64,000 bases of DNA. Source: Silicimonas sp. (lineage in GTDB: Bacteria > Pseudomonadota > Alphaproteobacteria > Rhodobacterales > Rhodobacteraceae). The notes beneath the pieces were generated by a model, which worked only from the letters and a program-made list of their open reading frames with translations, searched no databases and was not told the origin of the DNA. The position numbers and the translations under genes are program-made. Shown in pieces: positions 10,622 to 19,774 of the stretch. The number at the start of each line of letters is the position of its first letter. Positions within the stretch are counted from its first letter, which is position 1. Where the stretch lies: the NCBI GenBank assembly GCA_022826385.1, contig JAJDUZ010000027.1, positions 124,001 through 188,000 of the forward strand, read 5' to 3'.

Positions 10622-11550
10622 CTGCGCACCTCCGGAGCCGGAATTGCATCGCGCACTTCGTCGCGTACCGAGGCGAAGGCGGGATGCTCCAATGCCTCGA
10701 CAAGATAGCCATAGGTGTTTGGAAGGTGCTCCAGGTGGCGACCTGCCCGCGCGAAGATGCCTAGAATGCGCAGGTTGCGCTGGGCGGAAAGTGCGGCAAA
10801 GGCCAGTTCAAACGCGTCTGGCTGGTCACCCGTCACGGCCAAATAGCGTTGCACAACCGACTTGCGCAGATCGGGCGGTATCCATGTTCGCGCGTCTGTC
10901 AAAAGCGAGACGAGGTCATAGGCTGCGTGCGTCAGAAAGGCGTCCTGATAGTCCAGCACACCCAGGCACAGATCGCCCGTTCGGTCGGGAAGCCACATCA
11001 GGTTCTCGGTGTGAAAATCCCGCAACGAGACTGTGGCGGGTTGAGTCAAACACTCCTGCAGCACTTCGGTGAGGACGCGCCGAAATGAGGAAAATCCCTC
11101 GCTGTTGATGCCGGTGTAATGCTGGTCCGCCAACCGGGTCCAATCGACCAACTCGACAGCAGTCGGTTGATGAAGGTTCGGGGCTTCGGTCTCTCTTATC
11201 TTGAGCAAAAGGGAAATGCAGTGATCGAAAATCTGTTCTGTGCGCTGCGGTTCGGACTTTAGAAGTTGCTTGATCGACGTGTCGCCAAAGTCCTCGAGCA
11301 CCAGCAAACCGTCTTCGGGTTTTGCGCTCAGAATTGACGGTGCCGACACGTTTGCGCGCTTCAACCAATCGGTCATCGTGCAGAACGGCTGCATACTCTC
11401 GGACGCCTCCATCAGAATGGCGGTGTCGGAACCTCGGGACAGACGGAAGTAGCGACGCGAAGACATGTCGCCCGCAAGGGGAACATATGTAGCGTTTACC
11501 CAAGCCGTTTGGGCCAGAAACTCTGCCGTCTCTTTCTTTAGTTCACTCAT
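10618..11550 (-). CDS. amgK: Anomeric MurNAc/GlcNAc kinase (AmgK), APH family
   Basis: This 310-aa aminoglycoside-phosphotransferase-fold kinase has the catalytic loop SLRDFHTENLMWL and the metal-binding segment LGVLDYQDAF. Next to a MurU-type uridylyltransferase it is best read as AmgK, which phosphorylates MurNAc and GlcNAc at C1 for cell-wall recycling. The start MSELKKETAEFL at 11550 overlaps the end of tsaE by 8 bp; the longer frame would run further into tsaE. Stop overlaps the murU start (ATGA). The tsaE-amgK-murU order is one I recognise from Rhodobacteraceae. Confidence 0.88.
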   Translation of the reverse strand: MSELKKETAEFLAQTAWVNATYVPLAGDMSSRRYFRLSRGSDTAILMEASESMQPFCTMTDWLKRANVSAPSILSAKPEDGLLVLEDFGDTSIKQLLKSEPQRTEQIFDHCISLLLKIRETEAPNLHQPTAVELVDWTRLADQHYTGINSEGFSSFRRVLTEVLQECLTQPATVSLRDFHTENLMWLPDRTGDLCLGVLDYQDAFLTHAAYDLVSLLTDARTWIPPDLRKSVVQRYLAVTGDQPDAFELAFAALSAQRNLRILGIFARAGRHLEHLPNTYGYLVEALEHPAFASVRDEVRDAIPAPEVRR

Positions 11551-12010
11551 TGGACAACCGATCGACGATCTCAGTCCAACGACCACCATCGGCTGACAAG
11601 GTCACCTGTCGCACCTCGGCACTGTGATCAATCTCAATCTCCAGCGGATGTGTTGGCAGCATCTCTGGCGGAAGACGATCGGGCCATTCGATCAGAACGA
11701 TTGCCTGCTCCATCGCGTCATCAAGGCCAAGTTCGACCAGTTCCGAGCTGTCACCCAACCGATAAAGGTCCGTGTGCCAAATTTCGGCATCATCGGCACG
11801 ATAGGTTTGAACCAATGTGAAGGTTGGCGAGGGGATGTCTTCCTCATGCTCCAAGCGGGCTTGTATGATGGCGCGCGCCAAGTGGCTTTTTCCGGCGCCG
11901 ATCGGGCCACGCAACAAAACCGTGTCGCCCGGCAACAAAATGGTTGCCAGACGCCGACCCAAGGTCGTCATCTCGAGTTCCGAGGCAATGCTGACGCTAA
12001 TCGATGCCAT
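11543..12010 (-). CDS. tsaE: tRNA t6A biosynthesis ATPase TsaE
   Basis: TsaE is the small P-loop ATPase that, with TsaB and TsaD, makes N6-threonylcarbamoyladenosine at position 37 of ANN-decoding tRNAs. The 155-aa product has Walker A GPIGAGKSHLAR, the conserved IPSPTFTLVQTY strand, and WHTDLYRL plus LIEWPDRLP, all TsaE hallmarks. It is the first gene of the coupled run continuing into amgK, murU, addB and addA. Its partner tsaD is also in this window, at 22845-23924. Confidence 0.96.
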   Translation of the reverse strand: MASISVSIASELEMTTLGRRLATILLPGDTVLLRGPIGAGKSHLARAIIQARLEHEEDIPSPTFTLVQTYRADDAEIWHTDLYRLGDSSELVELGLDDAMEQAIVLIEWPDRLPPEMLPTHPLEIEIDHSAEVRQVTLSADGGRWTEIVDRLSNE

Positions 12011-12054
12011 GCTGGGTGCAATCTGGCGTCAGCGCCACGGCGCTGCAAGCGGGA

Positions 12055-13611
12055 TCAGATGGCTTCCTGAAGCGGCGAGGCGGCATCCCGCCCGATGAGA
12101 CGGAACGATGCAAGGGTTGCGCCGCCCTTCTGAGGCGTGAAACGACACGAAAGAAGTCTTCCATCCCGCATCGAAATTGTTGCAGACCATTCCTCGCGAT
12201 CAACGTTGTTCTGCGCAAAGTCACGAAAGTCGCCCCAGATCGGGGTTGGCGCCGAGAGCTCGTGCCAACGGCGTATCGCTTCCGTCAGATCGCCGACCAT
12301 GAAATCATCCGTGTTAATATCCCAAAGCTGTCGATAGGCCGCATTCGAGATCGTGATCTCGCCGGCAGGCGAGAACATCGCGACCGCGTCATCAAACGTA
12401 TCAATTACGGTCTGATACTGTTCCAACTCGCTGCGGAAGTGGCGGGTCAGAGACATTTCCGCGCTGATATCCTCGAACAACAGAGCGACGGCGCCGTCCG
12501 GATGGGGCCGCCCGGTCACATGGTAAGTTTGGCCATCCGGCAATGACCAGGTCTCGCTATAGGTCCCGTCTGCTGCTGCGGCTTCAAGTTGGGCAATCGC
12601 GGTGCGCCAGCTGCGATAATCCCGAGGCTCTGGCATGACACGGTTTTCGCGAAGTTGATCGAGAAAGCCGACCAGTGTGGGGCGCGAAGTGAGGAACTCG
12701 GTCGCCAGGTTCGTGAGATCCAGCAGCGCGGGGTTGAACAGCACCAGTCTGCGAGATCGATCAAAGATCGCCAGACCAATCGCAAGCTCGGCAAAGGTCT
12801 TGGTCAGTGTTTGGGTAAACTCTCGACGACGGCTATCGGCGCGAACCGCCTCGTCAGCCGGGATCGCGGTAAACAAAACGTCGCTGCCAACCGGGCTGAT
12901 ATGACAATCGTACCACGCATCAGGCTGATCCTCGGTTCTGGGCGCCGAAATGCGACGCGACTCGCTGACGACCGGCTGGGCCATTTTGCAGAGAGACGGA
13001 AAAACCACGGGCAGGGGCCACTGTTCGCTGGCCTCGCCACTCAGTCGTTTGGCCGTGTCGAGATATGCCTGATTGACCCAGATGACCTCGCCGTTCTGGT
13101 TTTGTCGCCATAGCAGGAATGGCGCCGCCGACGTGTTTGCCCGCAACGTTTCCAGCTCGGTCTCTATCGCATGCAACGTATGGATGTCCGATGAAGAAGG
13201 TTCACCGTTTTCGACCATTCTGATCGTCAGGCGAACAGCGTCGCCAATGCCCTGTACTTCGGCTTGCAGCAATCCGTCTCGGGACTGGCAGCGCGTGACG
13301 GCATCGCCCGCAGAGACCGATAAAAGATCGTCAGACTCGGCAAAATGCTGCGACAGGAAAAGACGAAGCTGGTCGATCTCGGAGCGCGAGCCTCGGGTTC
13401 GGGCAAGCAGCCGCTGGCCGTCGAAGTTTGTATCGAGGATACGCGCGTCGCTGACCAAAAACACCAACTGGTTGTCGACGATGTCCAGCGATCGCGGCGG
13501 AGCGATCCGCCCCGATGCCGCCAAACCGGCAACAATGACAATCATGGCGCCCGCCATGTAAAGCAGCACGTCTTCGAAACTCGTCACGAAAGGATCCTCT
13601 GCGTCATCCAT
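12055..13611 (-). CDS. PAS-domain membrane-anchored sensor protein without kinase domain
   Basis: The 518-aa protein has one N-terminal membrane segment (LLYMAGAMIVIVAGLAASG, about residues 16-34) followed by PAS-type regions. PAS_7-like blocks include LFNPALLDLTNLATEFL and MFSPAGEITISNAAYRQLWDI, with FEDISAEMSLTRHFRSELE between them, a stretch that in related proteins leads into a histidine kinase. No His-box and no HATPase N, G1 or G2 motif follows; the protein ends soon after the last PAS region. It lies 49 bp downstream of regB on the same strand, so it may tune the RegBA pathway or another kinase. The function is unknown. Confidence 0.75.
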   Translation of the reverse strand: MDDAEDPFVTSFEDVLLYMAGAMIVIVAGLAASGRIAPPRSLDIVDNQLVFLVSDARILDTNFDGQRLLARTRGSRSEIDQLRLFLSQHFAESDDLLSVSAGDAVTRCQSRDGLLQAEVQGIGDAVRLTIRMVENGEPSSSDIHTLHAIETELETLRANTSAAPFLLWRQNQNGEVIWVNQAYLDTAKRLSGEASEQWPLPVVFPSLCKMAQPVVSESRRISAPRTEDQPDAWYDCHISPVGSDVLFTAIPADEAVRADSRRREFTQTLTKTFAELAIGLAIFDRSRRLVLFNPALLDLTNLATEFLTSRPTLVGFLDQLRENRVMPEPRDYRSWRTAIAQLEAAAADGTYSETWSLPDGQTYHVTGRPHPDGAVALLFEDISAEMSLTRHFRSELEQYQTVIDTFDDAVAMFSPAGEITISNAAYRQLWDINTDDFMVGDLTEAIRRWHELSAPTPIWGDFRDFAQNNVDREEWSATISMRDGRLLSCRFTPQKGGATLASFRLIGRDAASPLQEAI

Positions 13612-13660
13612 GGCAGAGTGGCAGGATCAAGGTTAATGCCGGGTTAACCTGTAACGTGCG

Positions 13661-15046
13661 CTACGAGACTTCGATGGGGATGTTCTCGCCCAGTGCGGTT
13701 CGGTCCGTGTCGACCGCTGCCGAGAGCGCCTCTCGACGCCAGCGACATTCGACAACAGCGCCACTGCGTTCGCCCAATGCTGATGCGGGTTCGAACGGGT
13801 CGCGCGCATTGGCAAAACTCATCTCGGCGCCGGACCGTTCAAGAAGGGTTTTCGCAATAAAAAGACCCAATCCCATTCCCTCGTATCCCGGTCGCGACCC
13901 CGAGCGCCGTCTTCGGCGAATATACGGATCGCCCAAGCGGTTGATGACACTTGTCGAAAAGCCCGGACCATCGTCGATAATCCGAATTGTCAGGTGTTCG
14001 TCATTCCACAGGATGTCGATCCAGACATGCCCGCGCGCGAAGTCCACGGCATTCTGCACAAGGTTTCTGACGCCATGGATGATTTCGGGGCGCCGTTCGA
14101 TAATAGGCTGGTCTGCCAGATCGCCCGAGCCAGCACCGATGTCGTAATGCAGTTCCTTGCCGCGATTTGCATGCGGCTGTGCCGCCTCGCGGATGACCGC
14201 GCCAACCGGGGCACGTCGCATGTGCAGATCGTCTTTACCGGCTTGCCCCATCGAATGCAGAATGTCGCGACACCGGTCGGCCTGATCCCGTATCAGGCGG
14301 GCATCTTCCTTCAGTTCCGGTTTGTCTTCCAGTTCCTCGATCAACTCACCGCTGGCGAGTTTGATGGTGGCAAGCGGTGTTCCCAACTCGTGCGCCGCCG
14401 CAGCGACGACCCCGCCAAGGTCGGTCAGCTTTTGCTCGCGGGCAAGAGCCATCTGGGTTGCCGTCAACGCTTCGGACATGGCGTGAACCTCGGATGTCAC
14501 CCGACCGGCATAAACGGACAGAAACACGATCCCGATCGAAATTGAGATTAGTGACCCGTAGAGAAACATCTCGGACTTTTCGAACACGGTGCCATCCGTC
14601 GTGACCAAGGGCACATAGAAGACCGCCAAAAGCGTCACTAACACAAGGGAAAGACCCGCAATCGTTGCGGTCGTGACAGGCTTGAGGGCCATGGCCGAAA
14701 TTGCGACCGGAGCAAGGATGAGCAATGCGAAGGGGTTGTTCAACCCGCCCGTCAGCGCCAGCAGGAAGCTTAGCTGCAGGATGTCGAACACAAGCATTCC
14801 GGCGACCTCCAGTTCCGAAAGCCGCTTGTTTTCAGGATAGACGAACTCGGCCACCAGATTGGCCACGATCGAGGCACCGATCGCCAGAAAACAAAGCCCC
14901 AGGTCAAGATGCAGCTCGAAAAGGCGTTGCGCCGCCGTCAAGGCTGCCAACTGTCCAAAGATCGCAATCCAACGCAAAACGATCAGGGTGCGCAATCGTA
15001 CCCAGTTCGAGCGGTGTTCCTTTGGATCGAAGGTGTGATCTGCCAT
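13661..15046 (-). CDS. regB: Redox-responsive sensor histidine kinase RegB/PrrB
   Basis: RegB is the membrane kinase that senses redox state and phosphorylates RegA. From MADHTFDPKEHRSNW the product is 461 aa, matching the family. About six membrane helices are followed by the kinase. Family-specific features: the quinone-linked loop GGLNNPF (about residues 100-106), the phospho-accepting His219 in AAAAHELGTPLATIKL, the redox-active cysteine Cys259 in DQADRCRDILHSMG exactly 40 residues later, and ATP-binding motifs NLVQNAVDFA, DDGPGFS and GMGLGLFIAKTLLE. An in-frame ATG at 15094 would add 16 residues; neither start has a strong ribosome-binding site. Divergent from regA. Confidence 0.95.
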   Translation of the reverse strand: MADHTFDPKEHRSNWVRLRTLIVLRWIAIFGQLAALTAAQRLFELHLDLGLCFLAIGASIVANLVAEFVYPENKRLSELEVAGMLVFDILQLSFLLALTGGLNNPFALLILAPVAISAMALKPVTTATIAGLSLVLVTLLAVFYVPLVTTDGTVFEKSEMFLYGSLISISIGIVFLSVYAGRVTSEVHAMSEALTATQMALAREQKLTDLGGVVAAAAHELGTPLATIKLASGELIEELEDKPELKEDARLIRDQADRCRDILHSMGQAGKDDLHMRRAPVGAVIREAAQPHANRGKELHYDIGAGSGDLADQPIIERRPEIIHGVRNLVQNAVDFARGHVWIDILWNDEHLTIRIIDDGPGFSTSVINRLGDPYIRRRRRSGSRPGYEGMGLGLFIAKTLLERSGAEMSFANARDPFEPASALGERSGAVVECRWRREALSAAVDTDRTALGENIPIEVS

Positions 15047-15211
15047 GTTCGTCTGCGGTTCCACGTCTCGCGTGCTTTCAACGCTCCTTGCCATAACGGT
15101 CAGACTTAATGGAACGTGCAGAAAGACAACGCCACTGCGTCATTTGCGCCAGTTGTTTGACGCCCATTCTCCACAGTCCTACCTTCGCGGCAAGGGAAGC
15201 AGGAGACAGAA

Positions 15212-15766
15212 ATGGCGGAACGGCCTCTCAAGGAAATTGGTGAAGATGCGTCTTTGCTTATCGTGGATGACGACGAGCCGTTTCTGAAACGTCTGGCGCG
15301 CGCGATGGAGAAGCGTGGGTTTGCGGTGGAAACAGCGGACTCGGTTGCAGCCGGAACCGCCATCGCCACGGCTCGCCCACCGGCTTATGCCGTTGTCGAC
15401 CTGCGGCTTGATGACGGGAACGGTCTGGATGTCGTTGAGCGCATCCGTGAACGCCGCGCTGACAGCCGCATTGTCGTTCTGACCGGATATGGTGCGATTG
15501 CCACGGCCGTTGCGGCTGTAAAGATCGGGGCGACCGACTATCTTTCGAAACCGGCAGATGCGAACGATGTGACCGCTGCGCTTCTGGCCCCCGAAGACGA
15601 GATGCCGCCCCCGCCAATCAACCCGATGAGTGCCGACCGAGTGCGTTGGGAACACATCCAGCGTGTTTACGAGTTGTGTGATCGCAATGTCAGCGAAACG
15701 GCTCGGCGGTTGAACATGCACCGCCGCACGTTGCAACGCATTCTGGCAAAACGCTCGCCCAAATAG
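15212..15766 (+). CDS. regA: Redox response regulator RegA/PrrA (ActR family)
   Basis: The 184-aa regulator has a receiver domain with the acidic pocket DDDE (residues 19-22), phospho-acceptor Asp63 in AVVDLRLDDGNGLD, and Lys in LSKPADAND. A proline linker (EMPPPPINP) leads to a Fis-type helix-turn-helix, SETARRLNMHRRTLQRIL. This is the global anaerobic/redox regulator of Rhodobacteraceae, controlling photosynthesis, respiration, and carbon and nitrogen assimilation genes where present. AGGAG lies about 8 bases before the ATG. It is divergent from regB across a short gap; the senC gene that often separates them in Rhodobacter is absent here. Confidence 0.97.
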   Translation: MAERPLKEIGEDASLLIVDDDEPFLKRLARAMEKRGFAVETADSVAAGTAIATARPPAYAVVDLRLDDGNGLDVVERIRERRADSRIVVLTGYGAIATAVAAVKIGATDYLSKPADANDVTAALLAPEDEMPPPPINPMSADRVRWEHIQRVYELCDRNVSETARRLNMHRRTLQRILAKRSPK

Positions 15767-16255
15767 TCACAAATCAAAGCGTTTCAGAACTTTGTCGACG
15801 ATCAGGCCGTTGTCCAGCTGGACGCCCGTCTTGCGACCATAGTCTTCGAACCCGCGACTTTGGTAATAGGACAGACCACCGGTATTGTCGGCCCGTATAT
15901 TCGCATTGATCCAAGTGTAGCCCAGTGAACGGGCCGCTTTCTTGGTCGCCTCGAAAAGTTTCGAGCCGATCCCAAGACCCGTCATGCCAACCCTTGCAAA
16001 GGTCGCGATTTCGGCCGCTTCAGGTGGCAGGTCGTCGCCAACGGTGATCCACTGGAATCCCAGAACGCGCCCGCTGTCGTCCTCGGCAACGTGCCATGCC
16101 GAGCGACCGGGATTGCGTGACATCCAGGATTGGATGCCCTCACCGTCGACTTCTGTTGCCAACGCGGTGGTGCCACCAACTCTGATAATTTCGTTCAAGA
16201 GGTCTGCCATCTCGCGACAGTGAAGCGCGCCGGCGGGAACTATGCGGATTGTCAT
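15767..16255 (-). CDS. GNAT-family N-acetyltransferase
   Basis: A 162-aa single-domain protein with the acetyl-CoA-binding region VGMTGLGIGSKLFEATKKAA (a variant of the R/Q-x-x-G-x-G/A loop), then NANIRADNTGGLSYYQSRGFEDYGR, the typical C-terminal GNAT strand-helix. The acceptor substrate cannot be inferred. The end abuts the regA stop with no gap (convergent), and the start overlaps the stop of the HD-domain gene by 4 bp (ATGA), so the two are co-transcribed. Confidence 0.85.
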   Translation of the reverse strand: MTIRIVPAGALHCREMADLLNEIIRVGGTTALATEVDGEGIQSWMSRNPGRSAWHVAEDDSGRVLGFQWITVGDDLPPEAAEIATFARVGMTGLGIGSKLFEATKKAARSLGYTWINANIRADNTGGLSYYQSRGFEDYGRKTGVQLDNGLIVDKVLKRFDL

Positions 16256-16851
16256 ATCGCCTCCAGCAGGTCTTGGTGACGCTTCACAAAGGCTGTCCGC
16301 ACGTCAACCGGCGGCCGCAAGATAATCGAAAGGCCCTTGATCAGCGTAGGGTCTGGCGCGCCAAAGAACTTGTCGGCCTCCGCGGGGGCAAACCCGGCTA
16401 TTTGAGTGGCTTCAAGCCACGCTGATATCTTGTCTGCTTTCTTGATCTTGCGCTTCACCTGTTGCGGAATCGAAGCTGGCAGTCCGAAACGCAGATGCAC
16501 CGCGCTTGTCAGCCGATCGTCGAGTTCCGAGTATCCCGGCCCAACGGCAGCTTTCACGGGCGAGATCATATCTCCGATCACGTATTCGGGCGCATCATGG
16601 AGCAAGGCGGCGAGGCACCACTTGGGCGGCGCTGCCGGATCGATGCGTCGAAACAAGGCTTCCACCAGCAGCGAATGCTCTGCCACGGAATAGGCAAAGT
16701 CACCTCGAGTTTGCCCGTTCCAACGGGCAACAAAGGCCAAACCGTGTGCAATATCGTCAATTTCTATGTCGATCGGCGTCGGATCCAGAAGATCGAGACG
16801 CCGTCCCGACAACATGCGTTGCCACGCGCGAGGAGGAGTTCTGGGTGCCAT
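16252..16851 (-). CDS. HD-domain phosphohydrolase, YfbR-like
   Basis: The 199-aa protein carries HD-superfamily metal ligands in order: His in YSVAEHSLLVEAL, the HD pair in LAALLHDAPEYVIGDM, and a downstream Asp in KKADKISAWLEA. This layout matches YfbR-type 5'-deoxynucleotidases, which dephosphorylate deoxynucleoside monophosphates, but other HD nucleotidases share it. The ATGA overlap with the acetyltransferase gene indicates a two-gene operon. Confidence 0.8.
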   Translation of the reverse strand: MAPRTPPRAWQRMLSGRRLDLLDPTPIDIEIDDIAHGLAFVARWNGQTRGDFAYSVAEHSLLVEALFRRIDPAAPPKWCLAALLHDAPEYVIGDMISPVKAAVGPGYSELDDRLTSAVHLRFGLPASIPQQVKRKIKKADKISAWLEATQIAGFAPAEADKFFGAPDPTLIKGLSIILRPPVDVRTAFVKRHQDLLEAI

Positions 16852-17094
16852 GAAAGGCGTTGTGCCAAATGCTTAGCTAGGGTCAAGCTTTGTTTGCCGC
16901 CCACGATTTACGCAAATCTGAACAAGTTCGATCAGTGTTTCAGCAAATTGCCATGATACACGCGTGAGATCACGGGGAAATGACATTGTTCGGACAATAT
17001 TCAACTCTAGTCTTGAACTATCGAGCGCAACCGGAAGGTCCGCCAAGTCGAAATGCGGATACCAAAGTAATCCGGACCAGTCGATTATATTGGG
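16852..17094. other. Intergenic region between divergent genes
   Basis: This stretch, with the structured leader that follows it, separates the HD gene (leftward) from the secreted-protein gene (rightward) and must hold both promoters. I see no convincing ORF. It is AT-richer than its surroundings, with A/T-rich blocks near 16985-17000 and 17080-17092, but no consensus promoter I would assign. Confidence 0.4.
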
Positions 17095-17139
17095 AGGTCT
17101 TGTTCACAGCAGCCGAAGGCTGCGAGAAAGGAGAGACCT
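17095..17139 (+). promoter_or_regulatory. Structured 5' leader enclosing the ribosome-binding site
   Basis: AGGTCT at 17095-17100 can pair with AGACCT at 17134-17139, directly before the ATG at 17141. Inside this helix is a perfect GCAGCC-GAA-GGCTGC hairpin (17109-17123), and the Shine-Dalgarno AAAGGAG lies in the remaining loop. The nested arrangement could control translation. It matches no riboswitch consensus known to me. Confidence 0.45.
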
Positions 17140-17140
17140 A

Positions 17141-17443
17141 ATGTCGTGGCTTAGAAACGGGCTTATTGCACTGGCCCTTGCTGCACCCACTACCATACAG
17201 GCGCAGACGGCGTGTGCCGATCGTGATGATCTTGTGGCCAATCTTGAGACCCGGTACGGCGAAGCCTTCGCTGGTGGCGGACTTCAGAACGCACAGCAGA
17301 TCGTCGAAGTCTGGTTTTCCGAAGAAAAGGGAACGTGGACGGTTCTCATGACGCGGGCCGATGGCCGGTCCTGCATCATGGCGTCGGGTACGAATTGGCG
17401 TGACCCGGGTGACGTTAAGCTTCCAGTAGGCATACCTGGCTAA
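17141..17443 (+). CDS. Small secreted protein of unknown function
   Basis: A 100-aa protein with an N-terminal signal peptide (MSWLRNGLIALALAAPTTIQA, cleavage probably near Gln-Ala/Gln-Thr). The mature part is short and has two cysteines, in TACADRDDL and RSCIMASG, that could form a disulfide. The ATG at 17141 has a good AAAGGAGAG upstream; an in-frame start far upstream lacks both ribosome-binding site and signal peptide. I know this general type from Rhodobacteraceae but no function. It lies 61 bp before ahcY. Confidence 0.7.
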   Translation: MSWLRNGLIALALAAPTTIQAQTACADRDDLVANLETRYGEAFAGGGLQNAQQIVEVWFSEEKGTWTVLMTRADGRSCIMASGTNWRDPGDVKLPVGIPG

Positions 17444-17453
17444 GTAAGTTGCT

Positions 17454-17471
17454 GCACCGCTTGTGCGGTGC
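17454..17471 (+). other. Hairpin in the ahcY leader
   Basis: GCACCGC-TTGT-GCGGTGC forms a perfect 7-bp stem with a 4-base loop, just after the secreted-protein stop and 33 bases before the ahcY start. No T-run follows, so it is a weak or Rho-assisted terminator, an RNA-processing site, or a leader element. It does not match SAH or SAM/SAH riboswitch consensus patterns that I know. Confidence 0.5.
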
Positions 17472-17504
17472 TATGGCGGCCCGAAACCAGAACGGGAGCG
17501 GGTC

Positions 17505-18893
17505 ATGCCCAACGACTACTTCGTCAAGGACATCTCTTTGGCCGACTTCGGCCGAAAGGAACTGGACATTGCCGAGACCGAAATGCCGGGTCTCATGGCT
17601 CTCCGCGAGGAATACGCGGGAAAAGCTCCGCTGAAAGGGGCAAGGATTGTCGGCTCTCTGCATATGACAATCCAGACGGCTGTTCTGATTGAAACACTGA
17701 ATGCGCTGGGCGCCGACGTGCGCTGGGCGTCGTGCAACATCTTCTCGACCCAAGACCACGCTGCTGCAGCCATCGCTGCGGGTGGCACACCGGTCTTTGC
17801 GGTCAAAGGTCAGACTTTGGAAGAGCACTGGGATTACCTTGATCGCTCGTTCCAGTTCGAAGATGGCCCGAACCTGATCCTCGATGATGGTGGCGATGCT
17901 ACGCTCTATGTTCTGCTGGGCGCGCGGGCCGAGGCTGGCGAAGACATCATCCCCGTTCCGCAGTCCGAAGAAGAAGCTGTCATCAAGGCGCAGATTGCCA
18001 AACGAATGGCGGCCTCGCCAGGTTGGTTCACCAAGGTGCGGGACCAAATCAAGGGCGTATCCGAAGAAACGACAACGGGCGTCAACCGCCTGTATCAACT
18101 TGTCCGCGACGGCCAGCTTCCGTTCCCGGCGATCAACGTCAATGACAGCGTCACCAAGTCAAAGTTCGACAACAAGTACGGCTGCAAGGAAAGCCTTGTC
18201 GACGGCATCCGTCGCGCAACAGACACCATGATGGCCGGCAAGGTCGCCGTGGTCTGCGGTTATGGCGATGTCGGCAAAGGTTCTGCTGCATCTCTGCGTG
18301 GGGCCGGGGCACGGGTCAAGGTGACCGAGGTCGATCCAATCTGCGCCCTGCAGGCCGCCATGGACGGTTTTGAAGTCACTCTTCTTGAAGACGAGGTCAG
18401 CTCGGCCGACATCTTCATCACGACGACCGGCAACAAGGACGTCATTCGGATCGAGCATATGCGCGAGATGAAGGATATGGCGATCGTCGGAAACATCGGC
18501 CACTTCGACAATGAAATTCAGGTCGCGAACCTGAAGAACCATAAGTGGACCAACATCAAGGACCAGGTGGACATGGTCGAAATGCCGTCTGGCCACCGGA
18601 TCATCCTGTTGTCCGAAGGGCGGCTTTTGAACCTTGGCAATGCGACGGGCCACCCATCCTTCGTGATGTCAGCCAGCTTCACCAATCAGGTTCTGGCCCA
18701 GATCGAGCTTTGGACACGCGCTGCCGAGTACGACAATACGGTGCATATTTTGCCGAAACATCTCGATGAGAAGGTCGCGCGCCTGCACCTGGATCGGATC
18801 GGTGCCAAACTGACCAAGCTCGACCCGGATCAGGCAGACTATATCGGCGTCAAAGCCGACGGCCCGTTCAAGCCCGAGCATTATCGCTATTGA
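17505..18893 (+). CDS. ahcY: Adenosylhomocysteinase
   Basis: Hydrolyses S-adenosylhomocysteine to adenosine and homocysteine with bound NAD, keeping methylation reactions running. The 462-aa product shows the substrate region [23 protein letters not shown], the NAD-binding [10 protein letters not shown] and the C-terminal segment ending KPEHYRY-like (FKPEHYRY), which contacts the neighbouring subunit's NAD. The start [16 protein letters not shown] is supported by GGGAGCGG upstream and by the family N-terminus; a further 14 upstream residues are not conserved. The gene ends 3 bp from the convergent FNT-family gene. Confidence 0.98.
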   Translation: MPNDYFVKDISLADFGRKELDIAETEMPGLMALREEYAGKAPLKGARIVGSLHMTIQTAVLIETLNALGADVRWASCNIFSTQDHAAAAIAAGGTPVFAVKGQTLEEHWDYLDRSFQFEDGPNLILDDGGDATLYVLLGARAEAGEDIIPVPQSEEEAVIKAQIAKRMAASPGWFTKVRDQIKGVSEETTTGVNRLYQLVRDGQLPFPAINVNDSVTKSKFDNKYGCKESLVDGIRRATDTMMAGKVAVVCGYGDVGKGSAASLRGAGARVKVTEVDPICALQAAMDGFEVTLLEDEVSSADIFITTTGNKDVIRIEHMREMKDMAIVGNIGHFDNEIQVANLKNHKWTNIKDQVDMVEMPSGHRIILLSEGRLLNLGNATGHPSFVMSASFTNQVLAQIELWTRAAEYDNTVHILPKHLDEKVARLHLDRIGAKLTKLDPDQADYIGVKADGPFKPEHYRY

Positions 18894-18896
18894 TCG

Positions 18897-19736
18897 TCAG
18901 TGATGGTCGATATCGTCGACCACCTGCCCGTAGGCAATCATCGTGAAGACGGCCGTGCCGCCCACGATATTGCCTGCGAGCACCGGCAGGAAGAAGCCGA
19001 ACAGCGCAGCTGACGCGCCAAGATCACCGCCGGTGATCAGATAGGCCATCTCGACCGATCCCGCGATGATGTGCGTGAAATCACCGGCTGCGATCAACCA
19101 AGTGAACGCCAGGATCACGAAGAAACGACCAGTATTGGCCTGAGGCATCGACCACACCATCGCGGCAACAAGAATGCCTGCCGGGATGCCGCGCAGGAAA
19201 CTCTCGTAACCACCCATGCCCGTTGCATGTTCGGAAAGCGAGTGGATTGCAGGCCGAAACTCCTCGGATATTGCGCCGGTGTGCATGACGAATGCCGCCG
19301 CAAACGCGCCAACAACATTGGCTGCCAGCACAATCGACCAAAGCCGCATGGTCGACAGGAACACCGACATTCGGGGATTGGCCAGAAACGGGAAGACCGT
19401 GGTGATCGTGTTCTCGGTGAACAGCTGTAGCCGTCCCATGATCACAAGCAGGAAGCCGAAACTGTAACCCAGATTCTCGATCAGATAGGCGTGGCGGACG
19501 TCAGGCAGATAGGTCCGGAAAATCGCCTCGCCCAGAACCGAGAAACTCATCATCAGACCCGCTGCCACACCCGACCAGATCAGCGATCGGTTCGTGCGCT
19601 CAAGCTCTTCCTCGCCTTCGCGGCGAATGATCTCGTAGATCACCGCAGAAGGAAGCGGGCTGGCCTGCTTGACCTTGGCTTCGGTTTTGGGATCCGCTTT
19701 CGGGGCCGGTTTCGGCTTAATGATCAGGTCATCCAT
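18897..19736 (-). CDS. Formate/nitrite transporter family protein (YfdC-like)
   Basis: This 279-aa member of the FNT channel family starts with a charged, Lys/Pro-rich cytoplasmic extension (about residues 1-30) followed by about six membrane helices. The segment NRSLIWSGVAAGLMMSFSVLGEAIFRTYLP and the EFRPAIHSLSEHATGMGGYESFLRGIPAG region resemble YfdC rather than FocA/NirC. The substrate of the YfdC branch is not established. Transcribed alone, convergent with ahcY. Confidence 0.85.
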   Translation of the reverse strand: MDDLIIKPKPAPKADPKTEAKVKQASPLPSAVIYEIIRREGEEELERTNRSLIWSGVAAGLMMSFSVLGEAIFRTYLPDVRHAYLIENLGYSFGFLLVIMGRLQLFTENTITTVFPFLANPRMSVFLSTMRLWSIVLAANVVGAFAAAFVMHTGAISEEFRPAIHSLSEHATGMGGYESFLRGIPAGILVAAMVWSMPQANTGRFFVILAFTWLIAAGDFTHIIAGSVEMAYLITGGDLGASAALFGFFLPVLAGNIVGGTAVFTMIAYGQVVDDIDHH

Positions 19737-19774
19737 ACCCAGCAGCTAGCCTTAACGCGGCCAGAGGCCAATCC

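Noticed and set aside
17444..17504. SAH or SAM/SAH riboswitch upstream of ahcY
   Set aside because: Only a simple 7-bp hairpin is present; the conserved core blocks of those riboswitch classes are not found.
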